Below are positions 60,706 to 64,000 of a stretch of DNA of 64,000 nt, piece by piece. Source of the DNA: Artocarpus heterophyllus. Its lineage: Eukaryota; Streptophyta; Magnoliopsida; Rosales; Moraceae. Both the position numbers and the translations under genes were made by a program. The notes under the pieces were generated by a model, which worked only from the letters and a program-made list of their open reading frames with translations, had not been told where the DNA came from and searched no databases. The stretch spans positions 19,264,631 through 19,328,630 of the forward strand of contig CM046342.1 in assembly GCA_025403435.1 (NCBI GenBank). The letters run 5' to 3'. Positions within the stretch are counted from its first letter, which is position 1; every line of letters starts with the position of its first letter.

Positions 60706-62876
60706 TGTCACGCCCCGGAGTACGGGAGGTGACGTGGCGGAATATTTAGATTAATTAAAAGAGAATTTAATAGAAATTAAGAGTTTAAAAATCCAATTAA
60801 GCAAGAAATAAAGAGATTTTTCCACCACATTTGATAAAGAATTTAAAATCATTAAACAAATAACAATAATTGAATAAAAACCGCGAATATGGGTTCCACA
60901 ACCCACAACTTGTGCACACACATGGATCTGACAATATCACAAATACAATTACAGTCCAAGTATAAATGAAGTTAAAATCTTACATGCCTTGATTAATAAT
61001 ACAGAATGTAAATAAATTCTCCTATTGCTCCTGAGTTCGGTCCGAAGAATCTTCTCCAAACCTAAATGGGAAACCACCTAGAGGGGGGAATTTAAAACAG
61101 ATAAAACGTGAGCGAAAGGCTCAGTAGGACTAAGTTTTATAAAATAATTTAATACAGAGAAACATAACATTATCAGGAGTTATACAGAAAAGGAACTTGA
61201 ATAAATAAATAAATAAATTGAGTAGAACCGTTCTGACACAGAACAGTCTACTCGTCAAATCCAAACACCAGTTTACTTTTACCTAGGCAAACCATGATAT
61301 CACTACCGTAGTGGCCCAGCTGGGTTTCGGGACCTGCCCCCAAGGTCGATCACGACCCGATCTCTGATATGGCATCATGCCCATGTGTTTATTATCATTA
61401 TCATTCAAAACCCAATTACCGAGTGTTGTCAATTACATTCATTATGAAATTCATTTCATGTCACGGTATATAAAAATATAACCGATAAAACCATTTTCAA
61501 ACATCCATTGAAAACATTTTGGATAGAAATCCTTTTCAAAGCCAAATCATTTCAAAACCAGGCTACCAAAGAAATAGGATAGAAGTCCTACCTCAGTACT
61601 CGTGCCGGTACCCCACACCGTAATCCCGATCCGCTATACGTTAGCTCCACGGAACCACGAACAATCCTAGATACAAACTAAGTCGATCAATATCTAGTTC
61701 GAGACATTCTATGTTACTAAATCATTTCATGATGTCCTAGTGTGCCATTTGTATCATTAAAATCATCCTATAAGGTTGGGATTTAAATCAGGGTTCAAAA
61801 CAGTGAAAACGGGTAAAAATCACAAAATTTCCCATGCCTCGGTCGGCCTGCCGGACGCCCTGCTTCGGCCTGCCGAACTGCACAGTTCGGCCTGCCGGAA
61901 GCAAAGTTCGGCCTGCCGAACATTTCCCCAGATTCGGCCTGCCGGTCGGAAGAACACCGGCCTGCCGATCATCACTCCGGCCTGCCGATCATCACTCCGG
62001 CCTGCCGAACATGAACTTCGGCCTGCCGAACTGGGAAGATCCAGAAATCCCAGCCACGGGTTTCTCGATCCCCAAAATCCAAATCTTGTTTCTAACCTGT
62101 TTTTCTCAAATCCCAGGCATGAAAAACAACTATAATTGATAGAAAAACATTCTAGAACATGTTTGGGATCATTTAAACAACATTTAAACTCGAAATCCTC
62201 AAAAATCCGAAAATGAGAAAAAGAGGAGAAAAATGAAAATCTTGAATCCAATCCGTTTTTCTTCAATCTATGTTTAGATTCTAGTTGTTTTAAGTTCATT
62301 TAACACAAATCCATGGTTTTCTAAGTTAAAACAAACTTAGATTTCAAAAACACACAAAATCGAAAATTTTGTAAAAAGTTTAGAAATTTCGAATCTAACC
62401 TCGAATCGAAGCTTCAATCCGCGTTCTCGGTCGCCGAATCACGTCCCCGAGCTTCCTCCTTGCTGTTCTGAAGCTTGGATTCGAATGGAAATCAAAATTT
62501 TTGAAAGAGATTGAGAGAGAGAGGGAGCTGCCGAGAGAGAGAGAAGAGAGAGAGTGTTGAACGTGAGAGTGAGGAGAGAGAGAGAGAAGAGAGAAATAAA
62601 TAGAGAAAATCGGTGGGCGGTTTTACTGTGCGAAAACCATGTGCCGCCCACGGTTTTGTAAAACGGAGTATTTTTAACATTTTACAAATTGTTGTGTTTT
62701 AAAACTCAAAACATCATTTTAAATCAATAAGAAATCTTTTGAACACATCAATTTAACAAAACAACCAAAAACTAAAAATCCAACCAAATAATCTAATTAA
62801 AGTTAAAACTTTAATTATGGCACACTAATTCATCATTTACATTACATTAATATTAAATAAATTTCGGGACGTTACA
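60706..62876 (-). repeat. 3' LTR of Gypsy-H
   Basis: The 2171-bp LTR reads tgtcacgcccc to gacgttaca on the + strand. A GA-rich block lies at 62508-62592, with a possible TATA-like atttattt on the - strand just upstream of it. The nine-unit palindrome array is at 61844-62028. Confidence 0.92.
61844..62028 (-). repeat. Nine perfect CGGCCTGCCG units in the Gypsy-H LTR
   Basis: The exact decamer CGGCCTGCCG starts at 61844, 61866, 61888, 61909, 61935, 61958, 61978, 61998 and 62019. Spacings are 22, 22, 21, 26, 23, 20, 20 and 21. The bases between units vary, so the decamer itself is what is kept. The two 20-bp spacings come from a local tandem duplication. Confidence 0.95.
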
Positions 62877-62894
62877 GCTCTCCACCCCTTAAAG
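62877..62894 (-). other. Polypurine tract of Gypsy-H
   Basis: The - strand reads ctttaaggggtggagagc immediately before the 3' LTR. Confidence 0.8.
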
Positions 62895-62912
62895 AAATTT
62901 CGTCCTCGAAAT

Positions 62913-64000
62913 TTACAACTCATCTAAAAAATAAAACAAATGCGGATACAATTCCCGCATACTCGACTCTAATTCCCAAGTGGCTTCATCAACACCGTGA
63001 TGCTGCCACACGACCTTTACCAACGGTATCTCACGACGACGCAAGCTAATCACTTTCCGGTCGATGATCTGAATCGGCACTTCTCCGTACGTCGTATCCT
63101 CCTGAACCTGCACATCACGAAACGATACTATCTTACCCTGCTCAGGTGGACACTTCCTAAGCATCGACACATGAAACACATCGTGCACATGAGAAAGTTC
63201 GGGCGGAAGATCAAGCCGATAAGCGACCACACCAACACGCTGAGTGATCTCGAACGGCCCAATATACCTCGGCGCGAGCTTCCCACTCACTCCGAACCGC
63301 ATAGTTCCCTTACGAGGTGACACCCTCAAGAGAACAAAATCTCCAACCGCGAACTCTAAAGGTCTACGTCTCCTATCCGCGTAGCTCTTCTGCCGACTCT
63401 GAGCTGCTCTCAATCGATCCCGAATCACCGCGACTTTCTCGTTGCTGTCACGAATCTCATCTGGCCCAAGAATAACTCTATCTTCCGGCTCGGCCCAACA
63501 CACAGGTGACCGACACGGTCGCCCATACAACGCCTCAAATGGTGCCATACCGATACTCGCCTGATAACTGTTGTTGTACGCGAACTCCGCCAAATGCAAA
63601 CATTGCTTCCAATTCCCGCCGAAGTCCAACGCACAAGCACGCAACATATCCTCGAGAACCTGAATAACCCGCTCAGACTGCCCATCAGTCTGAGGATGAA
63701 ACGCCGTACTGAAGTTCAAATCCGTACCCAAAGCCTCCTGAAAAATCCTCCAGTACTTAGCATTAAACCTGGTGTCTCGATCAGAGGTGATGGACAAAGG
63801 AACTCCATGCAACCTCACAATGTTCTGCATATACAGCTCCCCGAGAATCTTCCTGGAACACGTCGACCTAAACGGAATGAAATGCGTCGATTTCGTCAAC
63901 CTGTCGACTACAACCCAAACTGCATCGTGCCGCTGCTCCGTCCTCGGCAAACCTGTGAGAAAATCCATCGTCACATGCTCCCATTTCCACCCTGGAATAG
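62913..64000 (-). CDS. Gypsy-H pol, integrase and chromodomain-like C-terminus (partial)
   Basis: The frame is open from the window edge to the TAA at 62913-62915, more than 350 codons with no stop; the residues before VTMDFLTG (IPGWKWEH) are also in frame, so this is the end of a longer polyprotein. Integrase shows the first catalytic Asp in TMDFLTGLP, the second in ITSDRDTRF, and the Glu in QTDGQSERV. A conserved SH3-like region with KLAPRYIGPFEI follows, then a chromodomain-like tail with VKVVWQHHGVDEATWE near the end. In chromoviruses this tail guides integration to particular chromatin. It appears functional over the visible part; whether the upstream part is intact cannot be seen. Confidence 0.93.
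   Translation of the reverse strand, partial: IPGWKWEHVTMDFLTGLPRTEQRHDAVWVVVDRLTKSTHFIPFRSTCSRKILGELYMQNIVRLHGVPLSITSDRDTRFNAKYWRIFQEALGTDLNFSTAFHPQTDGQSERVIQVLEDMLRACALDFGGNWKQCLHLAEFAYNNSYQASIGMAPFEALYGRPCRSPVCWAEPEDRVILGPDEIRDSNEKVAVIRDRLRAAQSRQKSYADRRRRPLEFAVGDFVLLRVSPRKGTMRFGVSGKLAPRYIGPFEITQRVGVVAYRLDLPPELSHVHDVFHVSMLRKCPPEQGKIVSFRDVQVQEDTTYGEVPIQIIDRKVISLRRREIPLVKVVWQHHGVDEATWELESSMRELYPHLFYFLDEL

Larger units (their letters stand above)
60706..64000 (-). mobile_element. Ty3/Gypsy element H, 3' end (continues beyond window)
   Basis: The visible part has the 3' LTR (60706-62876), polypurine tract and the integrase-chromodomain end of pol on the - strand. LTR and coding sequence look less decayed than in E. 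Domain content suggests a Tekay/Del-like chromovirus. Confidence 0.92.

Noticed and set aside
61844..62028. CRISPR-like array
   Set aside because: The regular repeats have spacers of only about 10-16 bp, vary in phase, lie in plant LTRs and have no cas genes.
61776..62299. Open frames on both strands across the palindrome array of Gypsy-H, and similar frames at 56803-57173 and 48852-49263
   Set aside because: They arise because the GC-rich repeats lack stop codons in several frames; the predicted peptides are repetitive and differ among copies.

Overview
This is a window of plant nuclear DNA, most likely from an angiosperm with a large, retrotransposon-rich genome. The evidence is one class I TCP transcription factor gene, long LTR retrotransposons with initiator-Met-tRNA primer sites, a hAT-type and a Tourist-type non-autonomous transposon, and AT-rich intergenic DNA. 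I cannot name the species. Only one ordinary host gene is well supported. LAYOUT. Positions 1-19904 are a left-hand nest of one Ty1/Copia family, all on the + strand. Copia-C is the outermost and oldest element. Copia-A sits in the pol gene of C. Complete Copia-B (6131-15792, target duplication gaatt) sits in the 3' LTR of A. An 805-bp non-autonomous hAT (16398-17202, 8-bp duplication tgtcaaac) sits in the same A LTR. Positions 19905-29992 are a 10-kb gene island holding the TCP gene (24912-25754, - strand, TCP7/TCP21-like), a 120-bp Tourist-like MITE, microsatellites and a small complex minisatellite. Positions 29993-59738 are a right-hand nest on the - strand. Ty3/Gypsy-E (duplication ctact) carries Copia-D (34505-53167, duplication ttagg) in its reverse transcriptase. 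D carries Copia-G (42742-51713, duplication tagat) in its 5' LTR. Gypsy-E also holds a solo Gypsy LTR, F (55707-57837, duplication acata), in its own 5' LTR. Positions 60706-64000 are the 3' end of Gypsy-H, whose visible integrase-chromodomain frame is open to the window edge. HOW THE PARTS WORK TOGETHER. The Copia gag-pol order is gag with zinc knuckle, protease, integrase, reverse transcriptase, RNase H. Every Copia copy is broken by stops or frameshifts. The Gypsy order is gag, protease, RT/RNase H, integrase, chromodomain-like tail. The nests face each other, so any read-through from C would be antisense to the TCP gene and any from E would be sense. MOST UNUSUAL SIGNAL. A GC-rich near-palindrome (core CGGCCTGCCG or its complement CGGCAGGCCG) repeats about every 21-22 bp. 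It occurs at three kinds of site: in the Copia LTR about 120 bp before the TATA box; in the Copia leader after the primer site, inside a long inverted repeat; and in the middle of the LTRs of the unrelated Gypsy family. The first spacings in Gypsy-H (22, 22, 21, 26) equal those in the Copia-B leader, and the first 18 or so bases nearly match, which suggests one module shared between two superfamilies. Array length differs by one unit between the two LTRs of each of B, D and G. The TCP gene also has two class I TCP binding sites of its own in its upstream region.
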